NCBI GenBank assembly: GCA_902491475.1
Contig: CABUHY010000013.1
Span: 5,541 to 69,540, forward strand
DNA length: 64,000 nt
Origin: an uncultured Eubacteriales bacterium
GTDB lineage: Bacteria; Bacillota; Clostridia; Oscillospirales; Acutalibacteraceae
Direction: 5' to 3'
A program made the translations under genes and the position numbers. The notes under the pieces are model-generated. The model saw only the letters and a program-made list of their open reading frames with translations. It had not been told where the DNA came from and made no database searches. Of the stretch, positions 17,586 to 27,100 are shown piece by piece. The first letter of the stretch is position 1. Every line of letters begins with the position of its first letter.

Positions 17586-18902
17586 GTGATTCAAACACTT
17601 ATCAATGCATGGAAGGTCGCAGATCTTCGTAAAAAGATTCTTTATACGGCATTCATCATTCTTGTGTTCAGAATCGGCGCAGCTATCCCGGTTCCGTTTG
17701 TTGAAATAGGCAACGGACTTATTACAGACGCCGAAGCCAATAACTTTATGACTTATCTCAGCATGATGACAGGTGACGCATTCAACTACGGTACACTTTT
17801 CGCAATGTCGATTACACCGTACATCAACGCATCAATCATCATTCAGCTTCTTACGGTTGCGATTCCCGCACTTGAGAAGCTCGCAAAGGAAGGCGAAGAG
17901 GGCAGAAAGAAACTTTCTTCAATTACCCGTTACACTTCCGTTGCCCTTGCACTTATGCAAAGTACCGCTTATTTCTTCTACATCCGTTCACGCGGCTATC
18001 TTACGACAGACGCAAACGGTGCGAAGTTTACAGGCTTCTGGGCAGTGTTCCAGGCAGTAGCGGTTATCCTCTGCTACACGGCAGGTTCGACATTTATTAT
18101 GTGGCTCGGCGAGCAGATAAACGAAAAAGGTATCGGCAACGGTATTTCAATCATACTTTTCGCAGGTATCGTTTCGAGAATGCCCACCACGATTTACAAC
18201 CTTTATACCTATGTGGATAAGGGCGGCGCATATTTCGTAATCGTTCCGATAGCAGCGGTTTCACTTATCCTTATGGTTGCGTTCATCGTTTGGATGGACA
18301 ACGCCGAAAGAAGAATTCCCGTTCAGTACGCAAAGAGAGTCGTAGGACGCAAGATGTACGGCGGACAGAACACTCATATGCCTATCAAGGTTAATATGTG
18401 CGGCGTTCTCCCGATTATCTTCGCTTCTTCAATCCTCTCATTGCCCCCCACAATTCAGATGTTTGTGACCGTTAAAGAGAACGGCTTCTGGGCAGGTTTC
18501 TTCAAAATCTTTGAATCAACGCATTGGGCATACGGAATTATGTACTTTGTATTGATTATATTCTTCGCATATTTCTATGCGGCAATTCAGTATAATCCCA
18601 TCGAAATGGCAAACAACATCCGTAAAAACAGCGGCGCTATCCCCGGTATTCGTCCCGGTAAGCCCACTTCGGATTACATCACCAAGGTATTGTCAAGACT
18701 TACACTTGTAGGAGCTTTGCTTCTCTCTGTTGTAGCGCTTTACCCGATACTCTTCTCACAGATTACGGGCGCGTTCAAGCATCAGGTAAGCCTTTCACTC
18801 GGCGGTACTTCGGTAATCATCTTGGTAGGTGTTGCTCTTGAAACTGTTAAGCAGCTCGAAAGCCAGATGATGATGCGTCATTACAAGGGATTCCTTGATT
18901 AA
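17586..18902 (+). CDS. secY: Preprotein translocase subunit SecY
   Basis: 438 residues with ten expected membrane helices; the channel subunit of the Sec translocon. It begins at GTG with a GAGGTGAT site inside the end of rplO, so its translation is probably coupled. The first helix motif ILVFRIGAAIPVPFV, the plug region after it, and the cytoplasmic loop RRIPVQYAKRV that contacts SecA are present. It is located between rplO and adk as in most Firmicutes. Confidence 0.97.
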   Translation: MIQTLINAWKVADLRKKILYTAFIILVFRIGAAIPVPFVEIGNGLITDAEANNFMTYLSMMTGDAFNYGTLFAMSITPYINASIIIQLLTVAIPALEKLAKEGEEGRKKLSSITRYTSVALALMQSTAYFFYIRSRGYLTTDANGAKFTGFWAVFQAVAVILCYTAGSTFIMWLGEQINEKGIGNGISIILFAGIVSRMPTTIYNLYTYVDKGGAYFVIVPIAAVSLILMVAFIVWMDNAERRIPVQYAKRVVGRKMYGGQNTHMPIKVNMCGVLPIIFASSILSLPPTIQMFVTVKENGFWAGFFKIFESTHWAYGIMYFVLIIFFAYFYAAIQYNPIEMANNIRKNSGAIPGIRPGKPTSDYITKVLSRLTLVGALLLSVVALYPILFSQITGAFKHQVSLSLGGTSVIILVGVALETVKQLESQMMMRHYKGFLD

Positions 18903-18919
18903 AAGAAAAGGAGATTGTT

Positions 18920-19552
18920 ATGAACCTTATACTTTTAGGTGCTCCCGGAGCAGGCAAAGGTACGCAGGCTGAAAAAATCTGCGAAAAGCTTTCGATTCCC
19001 GCTATATCGACAGGCAACATCTTGCGTGAAGCTATGGCAAACGGAACCGAAATGGGACTCAAAGCAAAATCCTTTATCGATGCCGGTGCGCTCGTCCCCG
19101 ACGAGGTAGTTATCGGTATAATCGACGAAAGACTTAAAGAAGACGACTGCAAAAACGGTTTCATTCTTGACGGCTTTCCGAGAACAATTCCGCAGGCAGA
19201 AGCGCTCGATAAGATGAATGTCAGAATTGACAGAGTTATCGATATCGAGGTTCCCGATGAGAAGATTGCTGCAAGGCTTTCGGGCAGACGCGTATGCTTG
19301 AAGTGCGGCGCAACATATCACACTCAGTACAAGAAGCCTCAGGTTGACGGCGTGTGCGATGCGTGCGGAGACAATTTAGTTCAGCGTAAAGACGATATGC
19401 CCGAGACGGTTCTCGACAGACTGAACACATATCATCAGCAGACAGAACCGTTGAAGGATTACTATGAGAAGAAGGGTATTCTTCGCATAGTCGAAGGTCA
19501 GGAAGAGGTAGCGGATACTACCGCTCTCACCTTCAAAGCATTGGAGGATTAA
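18920..19552 (+). CDS. adk: Adenylate kinase, zinc-LID form
   Basis: Interconverts ATP, ADP and AMP. 210 residues. P-loop GAPGAGKGT at residues 7-15 and DGFPRT near residue 84 are intact. The LID domain has Cys126, Cys129, Cys146 and Cys149, which should bind structural zinc as in Gram-positive enzymes. It is cotranscribed with secY (17 nt gap) and map (2 nt gap). Confidence 0.97.
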   Translation: MNLILLGAPGAGKGTQAEKICEKLSIPAISTGNILREAMANGTEMGLKAKSFIDAGALVPDEVVIGIIDERLKEDDCKNGFILDGFPRTIPQAEALDKMNVRIDRVIDIEVPDEKIAARLSGRRVCLKCGATYHTQYKKPQVDGVCDACGDNLVQRKDDMPETVLDRLNTYHQQTEPLKDYYEKKGILRIVEGQEEVADTTALTFKALED

Positions 19553-19554
19553 GC

Positions 19555-20307
19555 ATGATAGTGCTCAAGACCGCAAGAGAGTTGGAACTCATTCATAAAG
19601 CATGTATAATCTCTGCGGAAGCATTACAAGTGGCAGGCGAGGCTGTCAGACCGGGTATAACCACTTGGGAAATTGACAAAATTGCATATGACTATATAAA
19701 AAAGCAGGGCGCGGAACCCAATTTCCTGCATTTGTACGGTTTTCCTGCCACGGCATGCATTTCCATAAATGATGAGGTCATTCACGGTATTCCGAGCAAG
19801 AAAAGAGTCATTAAGGAAGGCGACATAGTCAGTATTGACTTAGGAGCCAAGGTTGACGGCTATAACGGCGATAATGCTGCCACATTTGCGGCGGGTAAGG
19901 TATCCGAAAGCGCAAAGCGGCTGTGCGATGTGACTGAGAAAAGCCTTTATTTGGGCATTGAACAGGCAATCGTAGGCAACAGACTCGGCGATATAGGCTC
20001 GGCAGTCCAGACTTACTGTGAGGAAAACGGTTACGGTGTCGTGCGAGAGTATACCGGACACGGCGTCGGAGCCAAGCTCCACGAAGACCCCAGCGTACCG
20101 AATTTCGGAACTCCCGGAAGGGGAGCACGCCTGTTGCCGGGAATGGTAATTGCGATAGAACCCATGATTACAGAGGGCGACAAAGCAATAAAACAGTTAC
20201 CCGACGGTTGGACGGTAAAGACCAAAGACGGTAAGCTTGCAGCTCATTTCGAGCACACGATAGCGATTACTAAAAACGGACCCAAGATACTGACTAAGCT
20301 TGACTAA
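19555..20307 (+). CDS. map: Methionine aminopeptidase, type Ia
   Basis: Removes the initiator methionine. 250 residues. The metal ligands are recognisable in SIDLGAKVDGYNGDNA (two Asp), GHGVG (His), AIEPM (Glu) and the final FEHTIAITKNG (Glu). It has no N-terminal zinc finger or SH3-like extension, which places it in type Ia. Its C-terminus ends just before the small KOW gene. Confidence 0.96.
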   Translation: MIVLKTARELELIHKACIISAEALQVAGEAVRPGITTWEIDKIAYDYIKKQGAEPNFLHLYGFPATACISINDEVIHGIPSKKRVIKEGDIVSIDLGAKVDGYNGDNAATFAAGKVSESAKRLCDVTEKSLYLGIEQAIVGNRLGDIGSAVQTYCEENGYGVVREYTGHGVGAKLHEDPSVPNFGTPGRGARLLPGMVIAIEPMITEGDKAIKQLPDGWTVKTKDGKLAAHFEHTIAITKNGPKILTKLD

Positions 20308-20317
20308 AGGTGAGGTT

Positions 20318-20560
20318 ATGGAACTTGTTAAAGGCTCGGTTGCAGTTTCGCTCAGAGGACGGGATAAAGGCGTTCTTCTGTGTGTTATCGGAACAAGCGG
20401 AAACAGGGTATGCGTGTGCGACGGAAAACACATCAGGCTTTCAAAGCCGAAGCTCAAAAATCCGAAGCATATCAGACCTTTGAACAAGAAACTGTCTGAG
20501 GAACAAACCGCTTCAGATAAGTCAATAAGAAAAGCGTTAAAGCAAATTTCGGAGGCTTGA
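20318..20560 (+). CDS. KOW-domain RNA-binding protein
   Basis: 80 residues from the ATG at 20318, which has AAAGGTGAGG upstream. The start ELVKGSVAVSLRGRDKG resembles the KOW motif of L14e/L27e-like proteins, and a positively charged linker KPKLKNPKHIRPL follows. A small gene of this type sits between map and infA in many Clostridia. A role in ribosome assembly or translation is inferred from the domain and the place; no function is proven to my knowledge. Confidence 0.8.
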   Translation: MELVKGSVAVSLRGRDKGVLLCVIGTSGNRVCVCDGKHIRLSKPKLKNPKHIRPLNKKLSEEQTASDKSIRKALKQISEA

Positions 20561-20562
20561 AT

Positions 20563-20781
20563 ATGTCAAAACAGGATATGATAGAAATTGAAGGTACAGT
20601 CGTTGAAGCATTACCGAACGCAGTGTTCCAGGTAGAGCTTGAAAACGGACACAAAATTACGGCTCATATCTCGGGAAAATTGAGAATGAACTTTATCAGA
20701 ATTCTTCCCGGCGATAAGGTTACGGTTGAGATGTCGCCTTACGACTTGACCAGAGGCCGTATTACATGGCGATCAAAGTAA
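20563..20781 (+). CDS. infA: Translation initiation factor IF-1
   Basis: 72 residues, an S1-type OB fold: IEIEGTVVEALPNAVFQVEL, then GHKITAHISGKLRMNFIRI and the end DLTRGRITWR. The ATG at 20563 is favoured over an in-frame TTG two codons upstream because GGAGG is properly spaced. Confidence 0.96.
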   Translation: MSKQDMIEIEGTVVEALPNAVFQVELENGHKITAHISGKLRMNFIRILPGDKVTVEMSPYDLTRGRITWRSK

Positions 20782-20814
20782 GAAAAGAAACTACTTTTAT
20801 TAGGAGGTATTCAA

Positions 20815-20928
20815 ATGAAAGTCAGACCTTCTGTCAAAAAAATATGCGATAAGTGCAAGGTTATCAAGCGCAAGGGTAAAGTCATGGTTATCTGTGAGAA
20901 CCCCAAGCACAAGCAGCGTCAGGGATGA
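20815..20928 (+). CDS. rpmJ: 50S ribosomal protein L36, zinc form
   Basis: 37 residues, MKVRPSVKKICDKCKV onward, ending KHKQRQG. Cys11, Cys14, Cys27 and His32 are the zinc ligands of the C+ form. TAGGAGG precedes the ATG. A perfect 10-bp hairpin follows before rpsM. Confidence 0.96.
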   Translation: MKVRPSVKKICDKCKVIKRKGKVMVICENPKHKQRQG

Positions 20929-20943
20929 TTAAAGTTTCGGCTG

Positions 20944-20972
20944 TATCGTTGTTAAAGATCTAAACAACGATA
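20944..20972 (+). promoter_or_regulatory. Hairpin in the rpmJ-rpsM spacer, possible alpha-operon control element
   Basis: TATCGTTGTT and AACAACGATA form a perfect 10-bp stem with a 9-nt loop, not followed by a T run. A second small hairpin GGGC-TTAT-GCCC lies nearer rpsM. In E. coli S4 binds the leader just before rpsM; this 107-nt spacer is in the matching place, but no sequence likeness can be shown. Confidence 0.5.
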
Positions 20973-21035
20973 TTGTGCTTATCCAAAGACAAAGTTAGGG
21001 CTTATGCCCACAGATTAAAACGGAGGTACAACTCT

Positions 21036-21404
21036 ATGGCACGTATTTCAGGTGTTGATTTACCGAGAGATAAGAGAGTCGAAATCGGCCTCACATACAT
21101 CTACGGTATCGGCAGAAAAACTGCAAGCGACATTATTGCCGCAACAGGCGTTAATCCTGACACAAGAGTCAAGGACTTAACTGAAGAAGATGTAGCAAAG
21201 TTGCGTGAATACATTGAACACAATGTTAAGGTTGAAGGTGATCTTCGCCGTGACACAGCTTTCGACATTAAGAGATTGGTAGAAATCGGTTGCTACCGCG
21301 GTATCCGTCATCGTAAGGGTCTCCCCGTAAGAGGACAGACTTCTAAGAACAATGCGCGTACACGCAAGGGTCCGAAGAAGACAATCGCTAACAAGAAGAA
21401 GTAA
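21036..21404 (+). CDS. rpsM: 30S ribosomal protein S13
   Basis: 122 residues from MARISGVDLPRDKRVEIGLT. CGGAGG lies ten bases upstream of the ATG at 21036; an in-frame extension to 20973 runs through the hairpin spacer and is rejected. The C-terminal GLPVRGQTSKNNARTRKGPK contacts tRNA at the P site. Confidence 0.97.
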   Translation: MARISGVDLPRDKRVEIGLTYIYGIGRKTASDIIAATGVNPDTRVKDLTEEDVAKLREYIEHNVKVEGDLRRDTAFDIKRLVEIGCYRGIRHRKGLPVRGQTSKNNARTRKGPKKTIANKKK

Positions 21405-21420
21405 GAGGAGGGATTTGTAA

Positions 21421-21825
21421 ATGGCTACCAAAGCAACAGCTAAAAAGGGCGCTTCCCGTAAACGCCGTGAAAAGAAGAACATTGAAAAAGGTGCAGCTCA
21501 TATTCAATCCACCTTCAACAACACAATAGTTACAATTACCGATGTACAGGGCAATGCGGTTTCTTGGGCTTCGGCAGGCGAAATGGGATTCAGAGGTTCT
21601 AAGAAATCTACTCCCTTCGCAGCTCAGACAGCAGCAGAAACAGCAGCTAAGGTTGCAGTTGACCACGGTATGAAGACTATTGAAGTTTATGTCAAGGGAC
21701 CGGGTTCAGGACGCGAAGCAGCTATCCGCGCTTTGCAGACCGCAGGACTTGAAGTAACAATGATTAAGGATGTTACTCCCATTCCGCACAACGGTTGCCG
21801 CCCGCCCAAGAGAAGAAGAGTATAA
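21421..21825 (+). CDS. rpsK: 30S ribosomal protein S11
   Basis: 134 residues. AHIQSTFNNTIVTITD and the final KDVTPIPHNGCRPPKRRRV are diagnostic. The extra lysine-rich N-terminal 20 residues are common in Clostridia. GAGGAGGGA precedes the ATG. Confidence 0.97.
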   Translation: MATKATAKKGASRKRREKKNIEKGAAHIQSTFNNTIVTITDVQGNAVSWASAGEMGFRGSKKSTPFAAQTAAETAAKVAVDHGMKTIEVYVKGPGSGREAAIRALQTAGLEVTMIKDVTPIPHNGCRPPKRRRV

Positions 21826-21839
21826 CGGAGGTGTAATTT

Positions 21840-22466
21840 ATGGCTAGATATACCGGTGCGGTTTGTAAATTGTGCCGTCGTGAGGGCAAGAAGCTTTTCC
21901 TCAAGGGTGACCGCTGCTACACAGGCAAGTGCTCACTTGAGCGTCGCAGCTATGCTCCCGGACAGCATGGACAGAGCCGCAAAAAGAATTCTGAATACGG
22001 TTTGCAGCTTCGTGCTAAGCAGACAGCTAAGCGTTACTACGGTATTCAGGAAGGACAGTTCCACAAGTATTTCCTTATGGCTGAACGCCGTCAGGGTCAG
22101 GCAGGTGAAAACCTTTTGAGAATCTGCGAGAGCAGACTTGATAACGCTGTTTATCTTCTCGGATGGGCTTCATCAAGAGCCGAAGCAAGACAGTTGGTAA
22201 CTCACGGACATTACAAAGTAAACGGCAAGAAAGTTGACATTCCGTCATACCTTCTTAAAGCAGGCGATGTAATTTCTATCAAGGAAAAGAGCCGTGACAG
22301 TGAAAAAATCAAAGCAGTTATCGAAGCAAACGCAGCTCGTCCCGTTCCCGAGTGGCTCGAGAAGAATGCAGACGCTTTTGAGGGTAAGGTAGCGGCTCTT
22401 CCCACCAGAGAGCAGATTGAAGTTCCGGTTGAGGAACACCTTATCGTCGAGCTCTATTCTAAATAA
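21840..22466 (+). CDS. rpsD: 30S ribosomal protein S4, zinc form
   Basis: 208 residues. Cys9, Cys12, Cys26 and Cys31 form the N-terminal zinc knuckle. The S4 RNA-binding domain (RLDNAVYLLGWASSRAEARQ, then LVTHGHYKVNGKKV) is near residues 97-130. It is a primary 16S binder and, in other bacteria, an mRNA-binding repressor. Confidence 0.97.
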   Translation: MARYTGAVCKLCRREGKKLFLKGDRCYTGKCSLERRSYAPGQHGQSRKKNSEYGLQLRAKQTAKRYYGIQEGQFHKYFLMAERRQGQAGENLLRICESRLDNAVYLLGWASSRAEARQLVTHGHYKVNGKKVDIPSYLLKAGDVISIKEKSRDSEKIKAVIEANAARPVPEWLEKNADAFEGKVAALPTREQIEVPVEEHLIVELYSK

Positions 22467-22535
22467 TAGAGTTTACTGTTAGACAAAATATTTATTATTC
22501 GGTTCGGATTTTCCGACCATATAGGAGGCTTTTGA

Positions 22536-23486
22536 ATGATAGGAATTGATAAGCCCAGCATTGAAGCACTCGATTTGACCGAAGACGGTACTTACGGCAA
22601 GTTCGTAATGGAACCGTTGGAAAGAGGCTACGGCACAACGATCGGCAACAGCCTTCGTCGCGTATTGCTTTCTTCACTTCCCGGTTATGCGATTACATCG
22701 GTTAAGATTGACGGTGTTCTTCATGAGTTCTCAACAGTTGAGGGCGTTAAAGAAGATGTTACCGAAATCGTTCTTAACCTTAAAGGCGTAATCCTTAAAA
22801 TGCACGATGAGGGTCCGAAGACCCTTTACATCGACGCAAGCGGAAAATGTGAAGTTACCGCAGGCGACATCAAGGCTGACTCGGATGTTGAAATCCTCAA
22901 CCCCGATCATCATATCGCTACTCTTTCGGACGGCGCATCTCTCGTTATGGAGATGACAGCCGACAAGGGCAGAGGATATGTATCTGCTGACAGAAATAAG
23001 CAGATGATGCAGCCTGTTATCGGTGTTATTGCAATCGACTCAATTTATACACCTGTGTTGAAAGTAAACTACACGGTTGAAAATACCCGTGTCGGTCAGA
23101 TTACCGACTACGATAAGCTCACACTCGAAGCATGGACCGACGGCACTATTTCCGCTAAGGAAGCTGTTTCGTTCGGCGCTAAAATTCTTAACGAGCATCT
23201 CAATCTCTTCATCGGTCTTTCGGATGAGGCTGCAACAGGTCCTATCCTTATCGACAAGAAAGAGGACAGCAATGTTAAGACTCTCGAAATGACGATTGAA
23301 GAACTTGATCTTTCCGTTCGTTCATTTAACTGCTTGAAGAGAGCCGGTATCAACACGGTTGAAGACTTGATAAGCAAAACTGAAGAAGATATGATGAAAG
23401 TGAGAAACCTTGGCAGAAAATCTCTTGACGAGGTTGTTGCAAAGCTTGAATCACTTGGCTTCACTCTTCACCACGACGACGAATAA
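22536..23486 (+). CDS. rpoA: RNA polymerase alpha subunit
   Basis: 316 residues. The N-terminal dimerisation domain has FVMEPLERGYGTTIGNSLRR near residue 22, and the C-terminal domain (LSVRSFNCLKRAGI and VRNLGRKSLDEV) is complete, so UP-element and activator contacts are expected. AGGAGG precedes the ATG, and the gap from rpsD is 69 nt. Length is normal. Confidence 0.97.
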   Translation: MIGIDKPSIEALDLTEDGTYGKFVMEPLERGYGTTIGNSLRRVLLSSLPGYAITSVKIDGVLHEFSTVEGVKEDVTEIVLNLKGVILKMHDEGPKTLYIDASGKCEVTAGDIKADSDVEILNPDHHIATLSDGASLVMEMTADKGRGYVSADRNKQMMQPVIGVIAIDSIYTPVLKVNYTVENTRVGQITDYDKLTLEAWTDGTISAKEAVSFGAKILNEHLNLFIGLSDEAATGPILIDKKEDSNVKTLEMTIEELDLSVRSFNCLKRAGINTVEDLISKTEEDMMKVRNLGRKSLDEVVAKLESLGFTLHHDDE

Positions 23487-23501
23487 AAGGAGTGATATTA
23501 A

Positions 23502-23993
23502 ATGCCCGGTACAAGAAAACTCGGCAGAACTACCGATCACCGCAGAGCTATGCTCAGAGGCTTGGTAACATATCTGTTTGAAAACGGCAAAGTTGAAACA
23601 ACTGTTACAAGGGCTAAGGAAGTCCGTGCAATGGCTGAAAAAATGATCACTATTGCTAAAGAGGGCTCTTTGCACTCAAGAAGACAGGTTCTTGCATACG
23701 TTACTAAAGAGGACGTTGTTAAGAAGCTGTTCGACGAGATCGCACCCAAGTATCAGGATGTTAAAGGCGGATATACCCGCATTATAAAGACAGGCGCACG
23801 CAGAGGCGACGCAGCTGAAATGGCAATCATTGAGCTTGTTGAACCCAAGGTTGCAGAGGAAAAGCCTGTTAAGAAGACAGCAGCTAAGGCTGCTAAGAAG
23901 ACTGCTTCGACAAAGAAAGCTGCTCCCGCAAAGGAAGAAGCTCCCAAGGCTGAAGCACCCGCAGAAGCTAAAGAAGAAGCAACTGCTGAATAA
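23502..23993 (+). CDS. rplQ: 50S ribosomal protein L17 with long Lys/Ala/Glu tail
   Basis: 163 residues. Residues 1-115 are ordinary L17 (KLGRTTDHRRAMLRGLVTYL, TTVTRAKEVRAMAEKMI, YTRIIKTGARRGDAAEMAII). Residues from about 120 on are a low-complexity tail of Lys, Ala, Pro and Glu, roughly 40 residues longer than the B. subtilis protein. Last gene of the superoperon; a strong terminator follows. Confidence 0.96.
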   Translation: MPGTRKLGRTTDHRRAMLRGLVTYLFENGKVETTVTRAKEVRAMAEKMITIAKEGSLHSRRQVLAYVTKEDVVKKLFDEIAPKYQDVKGGYTRIIKTGARRGDAAEMAIIELVEPKVAEEKPVKKTAAKAAKKTASTKKAAPAKEEAPKAEAPAEAKEEATAE

Positions 23994-24008
23994 TTTTACG
24001 GTTATTCA

Positions 24009-24037
24009 AGCCCCGTCAAGCGACGGGGCTGTTTTTT
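24009..24037 (+). terminator. Terminator of the S10-spc-alpha superoperon
   Basis: AGCCCCGTC-AAGC-GACGGGGCT gives a 9-bp GC-rich stem, then G and six T. It is the first clear terminator after the S10 leader, so the 29 genes from rpsJ to rplQ could be one transcript. Confidence 0.92.
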
Positions 24038-24050
24038 ATCCAACTTCTTC

Positions 24051-24079
24051 TTGATTTTTTTACTGTTGTAAATTATAAT
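24051..24079 (+). promoter_or_regulatory. Promoter of ileS
   Basis: TTGATT at 24051-24056 and TATAAT at 24074-24079 are 17 nt apart. The leader is only about 30 nt, so there is no room for a T-box before this aminoacyl-tRNA synthetase gene. Confidence 0.8.
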
Positions 24080-24115
24080 AGACAATGTATATTTATAGTA
24101 GAAGGTGAACGCAAG

Positions 24116-27100
24116 GTGCAGAAAAAAATAGAGAGAAATTACGATTTCGCCAAGTCTGAGCAGGAAGTAATTGATTTCTGGAAAGAAAACGATATTTTCA
24201 AAAAGGCTGTTGCGAAAAATGATGTAAATACAAAGAATTATGTATTTTACGACGGACCTCCCACCGCTAACGGTAAGCCGCATATCGGACATGTCCTTAC
24301 AAGAGTTGTCAAGGATGTTATTCCGAGATATAAAACCATGCAGGGCTACCATGTTGAGAGAAAAGCGGGCTGGGACACTCACGGACTTCCCGTTGAGCTT
24401 GAGGTCGAAAAGCAGATTCATACAAACGGTAAGGCTGACATTGAAGCTTTCGGTGTAGAGCCGTTTATACAGAAGTGCCGTGAGAGCGTTTGGACATATA
24501 AGGACCTTTGGGAAAAGATGTCCGAAAGAGTCGGCTATTGGTGCGATTTTGAACACCCGTATATCACATACACGAACAATTACATTGAGTCGGTATGGTG
24601 GGGACTTAAAGAACTCGACAAAAAGGGTCTTATCTATAAAGGCTTCAGGGTTTCGCCCTATTGCCCGAGATGCTCGACCGCTTTGAGCTCGCACGAGGTT
24701 GCACAGGGCTATAAGAACATCAAGACAGAGTCTGTTTTCGTAAGATTCAAATGTAAGGATGAGGAAAATACCTACTTTGCGGTTTGGACAACAACTCCGT
24801 GGACTCTTTCGTCAAACGTTGCGCTTTGCGTAAACGAAAAGTTTGAATATTCAAAGGTTAAGGTTGACGGCGAATATTATTACATCGCAACCGAGCTCGC
24901 AGGCGACCTTTTCGGCCAGAATTACGAAACTGTTGAAAAGTACAAGGGTTCGGACCTCGTAGGCAAGGAATATGAGCCGATATATACCTTTGTTGTCGGT
25001 ACATTCAAGGAAAAGGCATTTTATGTAATCGCCGACGACTATGTATCGCTTGATGCAGGTACGGGTATCGTTCATATCGCTCCCGCTTTCGGTGAGGACG
25101 ACTCACGAGTAGGCAAGGCAAACAACCTTCCCTGCGTTAAACCCGTTGACTATGCGGGCAAGTTTACCGACATTTGCGGAAAGTATGCGGGCAAGCTTGT
25201 ATTCGACGCAAACGACGAGATTATAAAAGAGCTTATCGACAATAAGGTTATCCTTAAAGTTAAGAAAATCGAGCACAGCTATCCCCATTGCTGGCGCTGC
25301 AACAGTCCTCTTATCTATTATGCAAAGGACTCGTGGTTCATTGCAATGTCAACGCTCCGTGACGAGCTTGTTGCGGATAACAGAAGCGTAAACTGGTTCC
25401 CCGAGAACTTCAAAGAGGGCAGAATGGGTAACTTCGTTTCCAATGTTATCGACTGGGCTGTTTCGAGAGACAGATATTGGGGTACTCCGCTCCCGATTTG
25501 GGTGTGCGAGGAGTGCGGTCACAAGCATGTTGTCGGCTCTGTTGCGGAGCTTGTTGAGCTCACGGGCGCAGACCCCGACATTGACCTTCACAAGCCGATG
25601 GTTGACCGTCTTACAATGACCTGCCCCGAGTGCGGACACACAATGCACCGTACTCCCGAGGTTTGCGACTGCTGGATTGACTCGGGCTCAATGCCTTATG
25701 CACAGCACCATTATCCGTTTGAAAATCAGGATATTTTCAAACAGCAGTTCCCGGCTGATTTCATCAGTGAGGGCAGCGACCAGTCAAGAGGTTGGTTCTA
25801 TGCTTTGCAGGCGCTTTCAACCGCAATTTTCGGCAAATCGCCGTACAAGAACTGTATCGCTCTCGGACTTGTAAACGACGAAAACGGCATCAAGATGTCG
25901 AAGCACATCGGCAATGTCGTTGACCCGTGGGAGGTTCTTGACGAATTCGGTTCTGACGCTACAAGACTTTATTTCTGCATTGCGAACGCTCCGTGGATTT
26001 CCACCTCATTCAACAAGCAGACGCTTGCACAGTTCCAGAACAGATTTATCGGTACAATGTGGGCTTCCGTCTATTTCTATTCGCTTTACAGCGAGATTGA
26101 CGGCTTTGACCCGAGCAAATACAATATTGACGACTGCAAGCTTCGTTCAATCGACGAATGGGTGCTTTCAAGAGTAAATTCGCTTGTTAAAAAGGTTACT
26201 CACGAGTTTGATTCATATCATATTTTCGAGGCTACAAGAGCAATGGAAAGCTTTATCGACGAGCTTTCAAACTGGTATATTAGGCGTAACCGCCGCCGTT
26301 TCTTCAATTCGGAGCTTACCGAGGACAAGATTGCGGCATATATGACCCTTTACACTGTTCTTGACACCCTTACAAGAGTTGTTGCACCCGTAACGCCCTT
26401 CGTTGCGGAGACTATGTATCAGGGACTTGTTACAAGATATTTCCCCGAAGCACCCGAAAGCGTTCATCTCGCTTCGTTCCCGCAGTACAGAGCCGATTGG
26501 GACAACCCCGAACTTGAACAGCAGATGGAGGTTTCCTATAAGGCGGTTGAAATCGGCAGAAAACTTCGTGAGCTTGTTCATATCCGTAACCGTCAGCCGT
26601 TGAGCCAGTGCATTGTCAAGATTGACAACGGCATTACGCTTAAAGACGAAGAACTTAACACCATTGCGGAAGAGCTGAATGTTGACGAGGTCCTTACGGA
26701 CTTTGACACACAGAGCCTTATCTGCTATGAGATTAAGCCCCAGCTTAAAACGCTCGGACCGAAATACGGCAGACATCTGAAGGCTATCGGCGAGTATTTC
26801 AATGTTGAAAGAAATACCGAGATTATAAACACCATCAAGGCTGACGGCGTTTATAAGACCGAAATTGACGGCGCGGAGATTGAGCTTACAATGGACGACC
26901 TCCTTGTTACCGAAAAGGCGAAAGAGGGCTACATTGCGGAGACGAATTACGGCGTAACGGTAATTCTCAACACGATGCTCAATGACTCTCTTATCGAGAG
27001 AGGCTCTGTCAGAGAGTTCATTTCAAAGGTTCAGAATCTTCGTAAGTCGAGCGGCTTCGAGGTAACCGACCACATTGAAATCACGGCTTCTTCGGACGAG

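Noticed and set aside
23994..24115. Possible T-box before ileS
   Set aside because: The gap is 122 nt, holds the ribosomal terminator and a promoter, and leaves only about a 30-nt leader.
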